DNA of 64,000 bases from UBA5704 sp036264355 (GTDB lineage Bacteria > Acidobacteriota > Thermoanaerobaculia > Multivoradales > UBA5704): assembly GCA_036264355.1 (NCBI GenBank), contig DATARD010000403.1:5444-69443 (forward strand), given 5' to 3'. The position numbers and the translations under genes were made by a program. The notes under the pieces are model-generated. The model saw nothing but the letters and a program-made list of their open reading frames with translations, did not search any database and was not told the origin of the DNA. Positions 40,498 through 49,202 of this stretch are shown here, piece by piece (position 1 is the stretch's first letter; the number at the start of each line of letters is the position of its first letter).

Positions 40498-42207
40498 ATG
40501 ATTGTTCTCGATTCGCGCCGCCTCACCGGTCCGAACCTCCTCTGGGATCGCGAGGGGGCGGTGCTCGACGTGGCGCTCGCGCCCGAGGAAGCCGAGGCGG
40601 CGATCGACGCCTGGCGCCGGGAGGCGCGCCGCCTGCTGGATGCGGTGGGCTGGTCCGGCGAGGCGACCGCGGTCCGCCGTTTTCCGGGCGGCGCGAGCCT
40701 GGCGCTGTCGGCTCCTGACGACGCTCTCTATGCCGCGACGGAGATCAACGACGAAGCGTGGGCCGCGGCGACAGCCTCGCCGATCGCCTCGCAGGCGGAG
40801 GATCCGGTGGAGCGCCTGCGCGCGGCGATCGAGCGCGAGCGCAATCCCGCTCTGCTCGCCCTGCGCGCCGCCGCGGAGGCGCGGAGCGTGGCCTTTCTCT
40901 CGGACGACGAGCACGCCTCGGTGGGGCTCGGGATCGGCTCTCTCACCTGGCCGGTGAACGCTCTGCCGCGGCCGGACGAGGTGTCCTGGGATCAGGTGCG
41001 GGACATTCCGGTCGTCCTGGTGACGGGGACGAACGGCAAGACCACCACCGTGCGCCTGCTCGCGGCCATGGTGCGCTCTGCCGGCCTGACGGCGGGGATG
41101 ACCTCGACGGACCGGGTGGAGGTCGGCGGCGAGATCCTCGACCGCGGCGACTTCTCCGGCCCCGAAGGTGCCCGCCGCGTGCTGCGCGACCGGCGGGTGG
41201 AGCTGGCGATCCTGGAGACCGCCCGCGGTGGCATTCTGCGCCGCGGGCTCGCGGTGCGCCGCGCCGACGTCGCGCTGGTGACCAACGTGGCCGCGGACCA
41301 CCTGGGCGAGCAGGGGATCGGCGATCTCGATTCGCTGGCCGACACGAAGATGGTGGTGACGCGGGTGGTCGGAGCGGACGGCCACGCCGTGCTCAACGCC
41401 GACGATCCGCTCCTCATCGCCCGCGTCGGCGGCGTTGCGGCGACGGTCGTCTGGTTCAGCCTCGATCCCGAGCGCTCGCCTGTCCATCAGCGGCTCGGCG
41501 CGGCAGAGACCGCCTGGGTGCTCCGCGGTGGCGAGCTCGAACGCTGGTCCGGCGGCTGGAAGCAGGTGGTCGGCACGGTCGACGACATCCCCATCGCGTT
41601 CAGCGGCGCCGCCCGGCACAACGTGGCCAACGCCCTGGCGGCCCTCGCCGCCGGCTCCTCGCTGCTCCTCCCCGACGAGGCCATGCTGCGCGGTCTGCGC
41701 CACGTCCGCGGCACGCCGGAGGACAACCCCGGGCGAGGCAATCTGATCGAGCTGGACAACGTGAAGATCCTGCTCGATTACGCGCACAACCCGCACGGCA
41801 TTGCCGCCGTGCTGGGCATCGCCGCGAACCTGACCGCCCGCCGCCGCCTGATCCTGCTCGGCCAAGCCGGCGACCGCGACGACGCGAGCCTCCGCGATCT
41901 CGCCCGCGCCGCCTGGAAGCTCTCGCCCGACCGCGTGGTGATCAAGGAGCTGCCCGAGATGCTGCGCGGGCGCCAGCCGGGAGAGGTGCCGGCGATCCTG
42001 GAGGACGAGATCCGCAAGCTCGGAGCTGGCGACGAGATGATCGGCCGCGCCACCACCGAGATCGAAGCGGTCCGCGAGGCTCTCGCCTGGGCGCGCAAGG
42101 GAGATCTGCTGCTGCTCCTGGTGCACACGCAACGGGAGGACGTGCTGGCGCTGCTCGACCGCCTCCGCGAGGGTGGGTGGGAGGCGGGGCAGCCGGTGGG
42201 ACGTTAG
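40498..42207 (+). CDS. Stand-alone Mur ligase related to the C-terminal half of cyanophycin synthetase
   Basis: 569 residues. After about 170 unfamiliar N-terminal residues comes VVLVTGTNGKTTTVRLLAAMVRSAG, then LAILETARGGILRRGLAVRRADVALVTNVAADHLGEQGIGDLDSLADTK, HNVANALAALAAG, ILLDYAHNPHGIAAVLGI and ILLGQAGDRDDASLRDLARAAWKLSPDRVVIKELPEMLRGR. These track the cphA product in this window closely (ETARGGIVRSG, VASDHLGMGGI, LLDYAHNPHG), but there is no ATP-grasp domain. It should ligate an amino acid by an acyl-phosphate mechanism onto an unknown acceptor. A role in cyanophycin priming, or in a different amide polymer, is inference. Confidence 0.85.
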   Translation: MIVLDSRRLTGPNLLWDREGAVLDVALAPEEAEAAIDAWRREARRLLDAVGWSGEATAVRRFPGGASLALSAPDDALYAATEINDEAWAAATASPIASQAEDPVERLRAAIERERNPALLALRAAAEARSVAFLSDDEHASVGLGIGSLTWPVNALPRPDEVSWDQVRDIPVVLVTGTNGKTTTVRLLAAMVRSAGLTAGMTSTDRVEVGGEILDRGDFSGPEGARRVLRDRRVELAILETARGGILRRGLAVRRADVALVTNVAADHLGEQGIGDLDSLADTKMVVTRVVGADGHAVLNADDPLLIARVGGVAATVVWFSLDPERSPVHQRLGAAETAWVLRGGELERWSGGWKQVVGTVDDIPIAFSGAARHNVANALAALAAGSSLLLPDEAMLRGLRHVRGTPEDNPGRGNLIELDNVKILLDYAHNPHGIAAVLGIAANLTARRRLILLGQAGDRDDASLRDLARAAWKLSPDRVVIKELPEMLRGRQPGEVPAILEDEIRKLGAGDEMIGRATTEIEAVREALAWARKGDLLLLLVHTQREDVLALLDRLREGGWEAGQPVGR

Positions 42208-43885
42208 GCGAGCTCGTCTCTCGCCTTCAGCAGCGCCTGGGTGAAGGGGTGGTCCTCTCCCTGGATCTCGCGGGCGATCGCGAATGCCTGATCGAACAGG
42301 TCGCGCGCCGCTTGGGTCTCCCCCAGATGCCGGCTCAGGGCCGCCAGGTTGGCCAGTGAAGCGGCGACGCTCGGGTGGCGCTCTCCGAAGACGCTTCGGT
42401 GAACGCTGAGCGACTGCTCGAAGTCGGCGCGGGCGCGGGTGAAATCACCGACGTCTCCGGCGAGGACTCCGGTCAGGGTGAGGATCGCGCCGCGAGGACC
42501 GCTCTGCGGTCCATGCACTTCCTCGGCCGCCGCCAATGCCAGGTGGCTTCGCGGAGCGCCTCCTTCGGCTGTCCGGACTCCCGCAGCAGGCCGGCGCGGA
42601 GGTAGTGGGTGTCGGCCTGGAGGGGGCGTGAGATCTCTTCGGCGGAGAGGGCGGCGAGCAGCGCCAGGCGGTGCGGCGGCGGCCAGATCCCGGAGGCCCG
42701 GTCGGTGATCTCCAGCAGCGCTTCCGGCGGCGTCTTCCCCGTCTCCAGCTCCTGGGTGACGGCCGCGGTCAATCCTTCAAGATCGCCGGGGCTGACCCAC
42801 CAGCGCAGCAAGCGGAGGTAGGGCTCGCGCTCCTTCGAATCTCCCGTCTGCTCCGCAAGCTGGACGAAGAGCCGGGCGACGCCCCGGGTCGCGATCGGCA
42901 CATGGTTGCGCACGAAGTCCAGCAGCTCGGCGGCCAGCCGCTTCCGCTTGTCCCGCGGCACGTCCGCGAGGAGGCTCTGGTTGAGTGCGGGGCGCAGGAA
43001 GCTGTAGACCAGCAGGCCCGGGAACGAGGGGTGGCCGTACTGGTGATCGACGAACAGGCGGTGCTCTCCCTCCTCCACCAGCTCTTCGTCGATCAGGTCC
43101 AGCAGCGCCTCGCGCTGCTCCGTGGTCACCTCCAGATGGGCCAACAGCACATCGCAGGGAACGTTCCGGCCGCAGAGCGCCGCGAGATCGAGGAAGCGGC
43201 CGATCTGGTCCGCGGCCTGAAGATCAGAGCGGGAGAGAAGATCGCGCACCGGCTCCAGGTGGACGGCACCCTCCGACTCGGGATGCTCGAGCTCAAGCCG
43301 GCGGACCTGCGCATCGGAAGCCACCGAGACATTGAGGTCGTTGGGATGACAGGAGAAGGCCAGGACGATGCGCGGATTGCGCGCCACCTCGTCGAGGAGC
43401 CAACGGCGGCTCACCGCGTCGAGTTGAGCGCTGTCGGCGACGTGCAGCACCAGCCGGCCGGCACCGGCGAGGCGGTCGAGAATCCGGCGGGTGCTCTCGC
43501 AGGGATCGCCGGAGCTGTCGGCAAGCTGACCGTCCTGGGAGAGAAGGATCGCGACGAGGATCGCGCTCGCCATCGACGGCGTCATCTCCCCCGCCAGCTC
43601 CGCCACCTTCTCCAGCCGCTCCGCCGCCGCCTCGTCGGTCTCCGCCTCATGGCGCTGGCCCCACAGGCTGAGGAAGCCGAGCAGCCCCTCCGGTCCTTCC
43701 TCATACCCGTCGAGGTCGAGCCGGAGCAGCGTGATCTGAGCTTGGCGAACCGCGGCGTCCAAGGTTCCCGCGCGACCGCTGCCGGGCTCGCCGGAAAGCA
43801 GCAGCACCGGGGAAGGTCCCGATTCGGTGAGGATCTTATGGAGGGTGGCGAACGATTCCTGGTGGAGGTCTTCAGTCTGGGGCAA
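42204..43885 (-). pseudogene. ATPase-TPR protein gene with an internal deletion/frameshift
   Basis: The N-terminal part starts at a TTG (43885). It has a degenerate P-loop, LLLSGEPGSGRAGTLDAA, where the usual Lys-Ser/Thr is replaced by R-A; a Walker B-like strand RLVLHVADSAQ; and STAND-like winged-helix sequence (DLAALCGRNVPCDVLLAHLE). TPR helices follow up to ADTHYLRAGLLRESGQPKEALREA. At about 42540 the frame shifts and residues are missing; the other frame continues with LALAAAEEVHG and a good TPR end (FEQSLSVHRSVFGERHPSVAASLANLAALSRHLGETQAARDLF) to the TAA at 42204. The intact gene would be a TPR-containing signalling ATPase. The break resembles loss of one or two TPR units. Confidence 0.6.
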
Positions 43886-43926
43886 ACAATCCTCGCTCTC
43901 GGAGAAAATCGGCGGCGGCGAAAAGC

Positions 43927-43995
43927 GCCCTCACCCCCGGCCCCTCTCCCGGCGGGGACGTGGAGGGAGCCGGGAGAGGGGTCGGGGGTGAGGGC
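43927..43995. repeat. REP-like inverted repeat, copy 2
   Basis: Arms of 27 bases: GCCCTCACCCCCGGCCCCTC at 43927 and its near complement ending GGGGGTGAGGGC at 43995, with 15 bases between. It lies between the start of the ATPase-TPR gene and the 3' end of the OmpA-fusion gene. Same core as the copies at 21701 and 55498. Confidence 0.75.
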
Positions 43996-44013
43996 CCGGG
44001 TGCGGCGTGGAGT

Positions 44014-45840
44014 CTACCCCGTCGTCCCCAGCACGATCTCCACCCGCCGGTTCTTGGCGCGGCCGGCTTCGCTGGAGTTGGGGGCGATGGGGTTCTCCTG
44101 GCCGTGCGAGAAGACGCGGATGCGGCCTTCGGGGAAGTTCACCGGCGCCTGCTTCTCCAGCCACTGCTTCACCGCGAAGGCGCGCGCCTCGGAGAGGTCC
44201 ATGTTGGACTTCGGGTTGCCCACGTTGTCGGTGTGGCCGTGCACCTCGACCACCGTGCCGCTCGCCACCAGCAGGTCACGCAGGAGCTGCTCGAGCTGGC
44301 GCTGGCCGTCCGGTGTGAAGTTGGCGCTGCCGGTCTGGAAGGTGATCTGCCACGACTTGCGGCTCACCACGCTGCGCACCGGCGCCGAGGGCGAGAAGGT
44401 CGGCTGCTCGGCCGCCGCGACGGTGGTCCGCGACGACTCGGAGCGGCCGGCGATGCTCTGGATGTAGGAGGTGTCGAGGATCTGGTCGGCCGGGTAGTAG
44501 GTCGGCACTAGGTCCGGATACTGGTTCTTCACGATGTCGCCGAACACCCGGTAGGTGGCACCGAACAGGCTGGACGAGCCGGGCGTCAGGCCGAAGAGGA
44601 CCAGGTTGTCCGCCAGGTTGTTCACCGCCGAGCCGCCGAGGTCGATCATCAGACCCTGCTTGTCGCGCTCCTTCGAGCCGTCGTAGTACTTCTCCCAGTA
44701 GTCGGCGTCGGCGTCCTTCTCGGCATACGCCTGCTGGCTCACCTCGGCCGCCTTGTGCAGCGCCTGCGGATTGGTCTTCACCTGGTCGCCGCCCTGGAAG
44801 ATCGCGGCGAGCATCCCCTCGACGATCTTCGGGTTGTCCTTCATCCACTTGTCGATGCCGATGATGACGTGCGGCATCTGCGAGCTGTACTCCTTGGTGG
44901 AGACGATGGAGGCCAGGCCGCCGCGCTTCTTGGAGACCGTCACGTCGCCGGGCGTCCAGGTGACCACGCCGTCGACGCAGACCTTCTTGGTGTCGCCGGT
45001 GCGCTTGCCGTTCGCCACTACCGGCCGCGATTCGCAGTAGTTGGCGACGTACTTCTCGGCCGCGTCGATGTAGTCCGAGGCGGCCACCCAGTTGAGGCAG
45101 TTGGGGTCGTAGGTCTTCTCGTCCGGGTTGTTGCACAGGCCGTTGTCGCCGAGCCACTTCTGGGCGATGTTCCAGTCGCCGTCGCGGAGCACGCCGGCCA
45201 CCAGGCCGCCCTTCGAGGTGGCGGGGTTGGACTTCCAGTCCGGCAGGCCCATGAACTTGTCCTCGCCGCGCGAGTAGCCGGCCGAGCCGACCACTTTCGC
45301 GGTGTACTCGGGGCCGAGGCGCGACAGGGTGTCGTTCAGTCCCTTCAGGAAGGTCGCCGAGCCGTCGCCCATGATGCCGACGAAGTGCGCGCCTTTGGTG
45401 GGGTTCGCGGTGCCGTTCTTGAGCTCGCTCGCGAAGGCAACCAGCGCTTCCTGCATCTTGCCGGTGTCGTCCTCGCGGATCAGCTTCAGGTTGACGTTGT
45501 TCTGGCACATCAGGCTGCCGTCCGTCGCCTGCTTGCCGCCGGTCGCGAACATCATGCCCATCTGGGCGTTCCACGCCCAATGCAGGAAACGGACTTCCGG
45601 CTGATTGTCGCAACCCGGCCGCGAGCCGGGCATTGCGACCGCCTTGACGGCGGCCGGCTGTGCTCCCGACGACGAGGGGAGCTGCGGCAGGTCGGCCTTG
45701 GTGGGGACGACCGATTCCTTCCCCTTGGCCGACGGCATGATTTTTTCCAGCAGTCCCGGCGCGAAACGGCGGACGCTGAAGAAGGCCGCGGCGAGCAGGG
45801 CCACTACGATGACCGCTTTCCCAAACGGGGTGATCTTCAT
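44014..45840 (-). CDS. ABC substrate-binding domain fused to an OmpA peptidoglycan-binding domain
   Basis: 608 residues. An N-terminal membrane anchor (FGKAVIVVALLAAAFFSVRRF) is followed by a Pro/Ser linker. A NMT1/nitrate-taurine-type periplasmic binding fold (about 75-475) follows, with RFLHWAWNAQMGMMFATGG, DGVVTWTPGDVTVSKKRGGLASIVSTKEYSSQMPHVIIGIDKWM and MIDLGGSAVNNLADNLVLFG. The last 115 residues are an OmpA/MotB domain: WQITFQTGSANFTPDGQRQLEQL, VVEVHGHTDNVGN, SEARAFAVKQWL and NRRVEIVLG. It is the last gene of the ABC operon. The fusion would hold the binding protein between inner membrane and cell wall, so it may sense rather than import. Proteins of this kind are known in databases, but the substrate is not. 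Confidence 0.88.
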   Translation of the reverse strand: MKITPFGKAVIVVALLAAAFFSVRRFAPGLLEKIMPSAKGKESVVPTKADLPQLPSSSGAQPAAVKAVAMPGSRPGCDNQPEVRFLHWAWNAQMGMMFATGGKQATDGSLMCQNNVNLKLIREDDTGKMQEALVAFASELKNGTANPTKGAHFVGIMGDGSATFLKGLNDTLSRLGPEYTAKVVGSAGYSRGEDKFMGLPDWKSNPATSKGGLVAGVLRDGDWNIAQKWLGDNGLCNNPDEKTYDPNCLNWVAASDYIDAAEKYVANYCESRPVVANGKRTGDTKKVCVDGVVTWTPGDVTVSKKRGGLASIVSTKEYSSQMPHVIIGIDKWMKDNPKIVEGMLAAIFQGGDQVKTNPQALHKAAEVSQQAYAEKDADADYWEKYYDGSKERDKQGLMIDLGGSAVNNLADNLVLFGLTPGSSSLFGATYRVFGDIVKNQYPDLVPTYYPADQILDTSYIQSIAGRSESSRTTVAAAEQPTFSPSAPVRSVVSRKSWQITFQTGSANFTPDGQRQLEQLLRDLLVASGTVVEVHGHTDNVGNPKSNMDLSEARAFAVKQWLEKQAPVNFPEGRIRVFSHGQENPIAPNSSEAGRAKNRRVEIVLGTTG

Positions 45841-45898
45841 ATTCTGATGTCCTCCGAAGAGTCCATGGTTGAGCTACGGGTTTGACTTCAGCTTGACT

Positions 45899-46933
45899 TC
45901 ATGGGGAGGCGGGCCAGCGCGCCAGATCGGCGTCGACGCCTCCCATCAACTGATCGACCGACGGCCGCAGGGAGGCGACGAAACGCTCTGTCTCCTCGAC
46001 CTGCTCGACGACGCTTCCCATATAGCTGGCGACTTCGGTCGCGTTGAGCTGCGCGGCGCTGACCCGCCCGAGGATCACCTCGAAGACGTCGGCGAAGGCG
46101 CCGAGCTGGGCGACCACGCACTGGTCGCGCCTCTGGCAGTCGAGCAGGAGCTCGCGCTGTTTCTGGAGGATGCCGACGTGCCACTCGCGGGTGCGCGCCG
46201 TGGCCGGCTCCTTCTGCGCCAGATCCTGCAACGCCTTGATCCTGACGTCGATCTCGGCGAGCCGCTGGTCGACGCTCGGCGGCGTCGCCCCCGCGGGGTC
46301 TTCCACGGCGCGCAGCGGCGGCCGGCCGGTCCGCTGCTGGAAACGGCTCGGCGACGGGGTCACCGGGAGCGGCGGCGGCGCGGCCGCGACCGCGGCGGTT
46401 CCCTCCCCCACGTCCGGCCCACCCGGGCGGACGGCGACCAGGATCTGGAGATAGCCGATCCGCTCGCGCACGAACTGCAAATAGGCGCTCAGCATGTAGT
46501 CGAGCTGCTGCAGGATCCCCTGCTGCGTCCCGGCGTCGAGATCGGTGCGCTCGCTGAGCACGTGGGCGACGCGGGAGCGGATGTCGGTCAGGCGCGCGAA
46601 GACGGCCAGATAGTCCGGCATCAGCTTGCGGCGCATCCAGCCCGCCACCTGCGGATCGGCGAGGAGGGACTGGACCTTTTGCAGCAGCGCCGTGCGGTCG
46701 GCCACCGACTTCGCCTCGGCGGACTGCTTCTCCTCCACCATCACCAGCTTGTGCCAGCGATCGGCCGTCGAGGCGAAGGTGACGAAGAGGGTCGATCCGA
46801 GACCCCAGAGGATCAGCGGCAGCGGATTCCACAGCGCCGCCGACGCGGCGAGCGCCACCGCACCCGAGGTCACGTTGCCGGGGGCCAGGAGCGCCTTGGT
46901 GGCGGCTTTCTTGATGAGCGTCTTCTGATCCAA
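45899..46933 (-). CDS. Membrane-anchored coiled-coil protein in the ABC operon
   Basis: 344 residues. The N-terminal 60 residues contain a hydrophobic hairpin (GAVALAASAALWNPLPLILWGLGSTLFVTF). Then come long helices (KLVMVEEKQSAEAKSVADRTALLQKVQSLL, MLSAYLQFVRERIGYLQILVAV), a Pro-rich linker (about 178-205) and a second coiled-coil stretch (VDQRLAEIDVRIKALQDLAQK, GILQKQRELLLDCQRRDQ). No enzymatic motif is seen. It lies between the ATPase and OmpA-fusion genes, so it probably belongs to the same complex. No close family is recognised. Confidence 0.6.
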   Translation of the reverse strand: MDQKTLIKKAATKALLAPGNVTSGAVALAASAALWNPLPLILWGLGSTLFVTFASTADRWHKLVMVEEKQSAEAKSVADRTALLQKVQSLLADPQVAGWMRRKLMPDYLAVFARLTDIRSRVAHVLSERTDLDAGTQQGILQQLDYMLSAYLQFVRERIGYLQILVAVRPGGPDVGEGTAAVAAAPPPLPVTPSPSRFQQRTGRPPLRAVEDPAGATPPSVDQRLAEIDVRIKALQDLAQKEPATARTREWHVGILQKQRELLLDCQRRDQCVVAQLGAFADVFEVILGRVSAAQLNATEVASYMGSVVEQVEETERFVASLRPSVDQLMGGVDADLARWPASP

Positions 46934-46954
46934 GGGCTTGTCTCTAAGAGCGGC

Positions 46955-47806
46955 TCAGAGCGACGGAAAGCGGGACCGGATCTCCCGCGCCAGAATCAGG
47001 AACTCGGGCGTCGTCGCGACGCCGTCGCGCCAGGCGAGCCCGCGCTCGATGAGATTGTAGCTCTCCTGCACGCGCGCGCCGGGGACCATCTTGCCCTGCG
47101 CATCGCGGTCGCGGCCCATCAGCCAGATCGTGTCGGCCACCTGCAAGGCGGCGGTGATGTCGTGGGTGACCACGATGATGGTGTTCAGCTCGTCCATGCA
47201 CGCCACCTCGTCGAGCAGTTGGCAGACGCGGTCGACGCCGACCGGATCGAGGCCCGAGAACGGCTCGTCGAGAAGCAGGAAGCGCTCGCTGCACATGAAC
47301 TGCTGGGCGATCGCCACGCGCTGCCGCTGGCCGCCGGAGAGCTGGATCGGATACCGCTTGGCGCGATCCTCCAGGCCGAAGCGGGTGAGAAATCCCTGCG
47401 CCTTCTCGCGCGACTCCTTCGCGGACAGACCGGAGAGCCGCCCCGCCACGGTCAGGTTGCCGAGCACGGTGCGATGCGCGAAGAGCGGATAGTCCTGCGC
47501 CACGACGCCCACCATGCCGCGCTCGACCGGCTTGAGCTCCGGCCCGAGCAGGATCTCGCCGGCGTCCGGCGCGTCGAGACCGGCGAGGATGCGGAAGAGC
47601 GACGTCTTGCCGATGCCGGACGGGCCGAGCAGACCCACCACCTGGCCGGCGATCTTGTCCGGCCGGCGCACGTCCTTGATCTCCAGGTTGACGTCGCGCA
47701 GGATCTGGGTCCCCGACAGCGCCTTCGAGACATTGGTCGCCTTGAGGATGGTCTCCCCGTACTCATGGGGGAAAATCGGCAGCCGGCAGTCGTTGGGGGT
47801 ATCCAT
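46955..47806 (-). CDS. ABC transporter ATPase (nitrate/sulfonate/taurine type)
   Basis: 283 residues. It has Walker A VVGLLGPSGIGKTSLFRIL, Q-loop VVAQDYPLF, signature LSGGQRQRVAIAQQFM, Walker B FLLLDEPFSGLDPVGVDR and H-loop IIVVTHDITAAL. The first 20 residues (DTPNDCRLPIFPHEYGE) are an extra N-terminal strand not usual in SsuB/TauB. It lies 3 bases after the permease gene. It should power the permease and the OmpA-fused binding protein. The C-terminal 50 residues (PGARVQESYNLIERGLAW) form an additional helical region. Confidence 0.93.
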   Translation of the reverse strand: MDTPNDCRLPIFPHEYGETILKATNVSKALSGTQILRDVNLEIKDVRRPDKIAGQVVGLLGPSGIGKTSLFRILAGLDAPDAGEILLGPELKPVERGMVGVVAQDYPLFAHRTVLGNLTVAGRLSGLSAKESREKAQGFLTRFGLEDRAKRYPIQLSGGQRQRVAIAQQFMCSERFLLLDEPFSGLDPVGVDRVCQLLDEVACMDELNTIIVVTHDITAALQVADTIWLMGRDRDAQGKMVPGARVQESYNLIERGLAWRDGVATTPEFLILAREIRSRFPSL

Positions 47807-47809
47807 GGC

Positions 47810-48595
47810 TCAGATCCGCTTCAGCTCGAGCTCGGCCCAGGGACAGAGCAGCCGGCCGAGCGCGCCGATTCCGTAGTCCTGCAGCATGCCCACCACCAGG
47901 ATGGTGATCTGGATGGCGAACACCTCGGCCAGATGGAAGTGCTTGTTCTGGTTGAGCAGCATGGCGCCGACGCCGCCCTCGGAGCGCGAGATCCCCTCGA
48001 CCATGGTGAGCATCATCCAGCCGATCGCCGCGTTCTGCCGCAGCACCTCGATCGCGCGGTCGAAGGTGCCGAGGATGACCACCTCCCACACCACCTGCCA
48101 CTCGTTCATGCGCAACGTGCGCGCATGGTCTAGCTTCTCGAGCGGGATCTCGGCGACGACGCTGGCCATCGAAGTCACGAAGAAGACGGTCATGCCGAAG
48201 GTCAGCAGCCCCACCTTGAGGGGATGGCCGCCGCCCATCATCAGCGTGAAGATGAAGGTGAGGCCGATCAGACCCAGGAACCGCCCCTTGGACACCGCGG
48301 CGGTGATCGGCCGGAAGAACGGCATCACGGCGAGATAGGAAAGCGCGAGCGAGATCACCACGGTGAGCGCCAGCGCCTCCAGGTTCATGGTGAAGCTGGT
48401 CCACAGCTCGGGCCCCAGCCCCTGCTCGAACCACAGGACGCGGAACGCCTTCGCCACCTCGCCGGGCTGCGGCAGCACCGGGAACGGCGAGTTGATCCAG
48501 ATCAGCAGCGCCACCGCCACCTGGCCGGCGATCAGGATGCGCGTCGTGGTGCGCGAGACTACGCGGTTTGGCACAAACGCTGAAACGAGATCCAA
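47810..48595 (-). CDS. ABC transporter permease (BPD family)
   Basis: 261 residues with about six hydrophobic helices (TTTRILIAGQVAVALLIWI, LALTVVISLALSYLAVM, FLGLIGLTFIFTLMM, LTFGMTVFFVTSMASVV, the ATPase-docking EAA-like loop around WEVVILGTFDRAIEVLRQNAAIGWMMLTMVEG, and IQITILVVGMLQDYGIGAL). It fits the inner-membrane part of a nitrate/taurine-type importer. It is the first gene of a minus-strand operon of four with the ATPase, the coiled-coil protein and the OmpA-fused binding protein. The start at 48595 (MDLVSAFV) is a good fit. Confidence 0.88.
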   Translation of the reverse strand: MDLVSAFVPNRVVSRTTTRILIAGQVAVALLIWINSPFPVLPQPGEVAKAFRVLWFEQGLGPELWTSFTMNLEALALTVVISLALSYLAVMPFFRPITAAVSKGRFLGLIGLTFIFTLMMGGGHPLKVGLLTFGMTVFFVTSMASVVAEIPLEKLDHARTLRMNEWQVVWEVVILGTFDRAIEVLRQNAAIGWMMLTMVEGISRSEGGVGAMLLNQNKHFHLAEVFAIQITILVVGMLQDYGIGALGRLLCPWAELELKRI

Positions 48596-48685
48596 GGGTA
48601 AGGTCGCCTCCTAGCGAAGGGGCGATTCTATACCTCCTACTCTATGAATGCGCGGGGAGGGGGAAACGTTTCGCGGGACAAGGTT

Positions 48686-48979
48686 TCAGGAAACCATGTC
48701 AGAGGAGGATGTGGGTGGCGAGAAACGCCTTCCGTCAGCCTCTCCACCCTCGGCCTCCCACATCTCGGCCGGAAGCACAGGCTCAAGAACGTCACCGAGG
48801 ATCTTGACCGTGCCCTTGAGAGTATCCTGGGGATACTTTCCCTCTCCCCGCGCAGGAGGCACCAGCCGAGCCACGGGCCGCCCCCGCTTGAGGATCGTAA
48901 TCGGCTCCCCCGTCCGCTCTACATCGTCGAGGATCGCGAGGCACTTCGCCTTGAACTCAGAAGCCCGAATCGAGCGCAT
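48686..48979 (-). CDS. Phd/YefM-type antitoxin without an adjacent toxin
   Basis: 97 residues starting MRSIRASEFKAKCLAILDDVERTGEPITILKRGRPVARLVPP, the standard Phd/YefM DNA-binding fold. The C-terminal toxin-neutralising part ends KILGDVLEPVLPAEMWEAEGG. The remaining residues (EADGRRFSPPTSSSDMVS) look like read-through of lost sequence. Normally a PIN-domain VapC toxin follows by overlap; here only 90 noncoding bases separate it from the permease gene. Likely an orphan left after loss of its toxin. Confidence 0.7.
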   Translation of the reverse strand: MRSIRASEFKAKCLAILDDVERTGEPITILKRGRPVARLVPPARGEGKYPQDTLKGTVKILGDVLEPVLPAEMWEAEGGEADGRRFSPPTSSSDMVS

Positions 48980-49202
48980 GTGACCACTTTAGGGAGTAGA
49001 CGGACATGAGAAGAAATTTCCAGGGCGACTGGCACCAGGAGGGACATCCGCGGCGCCGCCTGGCTCGGAGTGGTACCGACAGCTCGCCTCATAGGGCTCG
49101 TCTTCAAGATGACGTTGAGGAGCCGATGTCAGGCTGCCAGTTCCCACCTATCCCGAGCGGGCGGGAGGACGTGTGGGAGAAGAGGAATAGGGAGGTGAGG
49201 GC

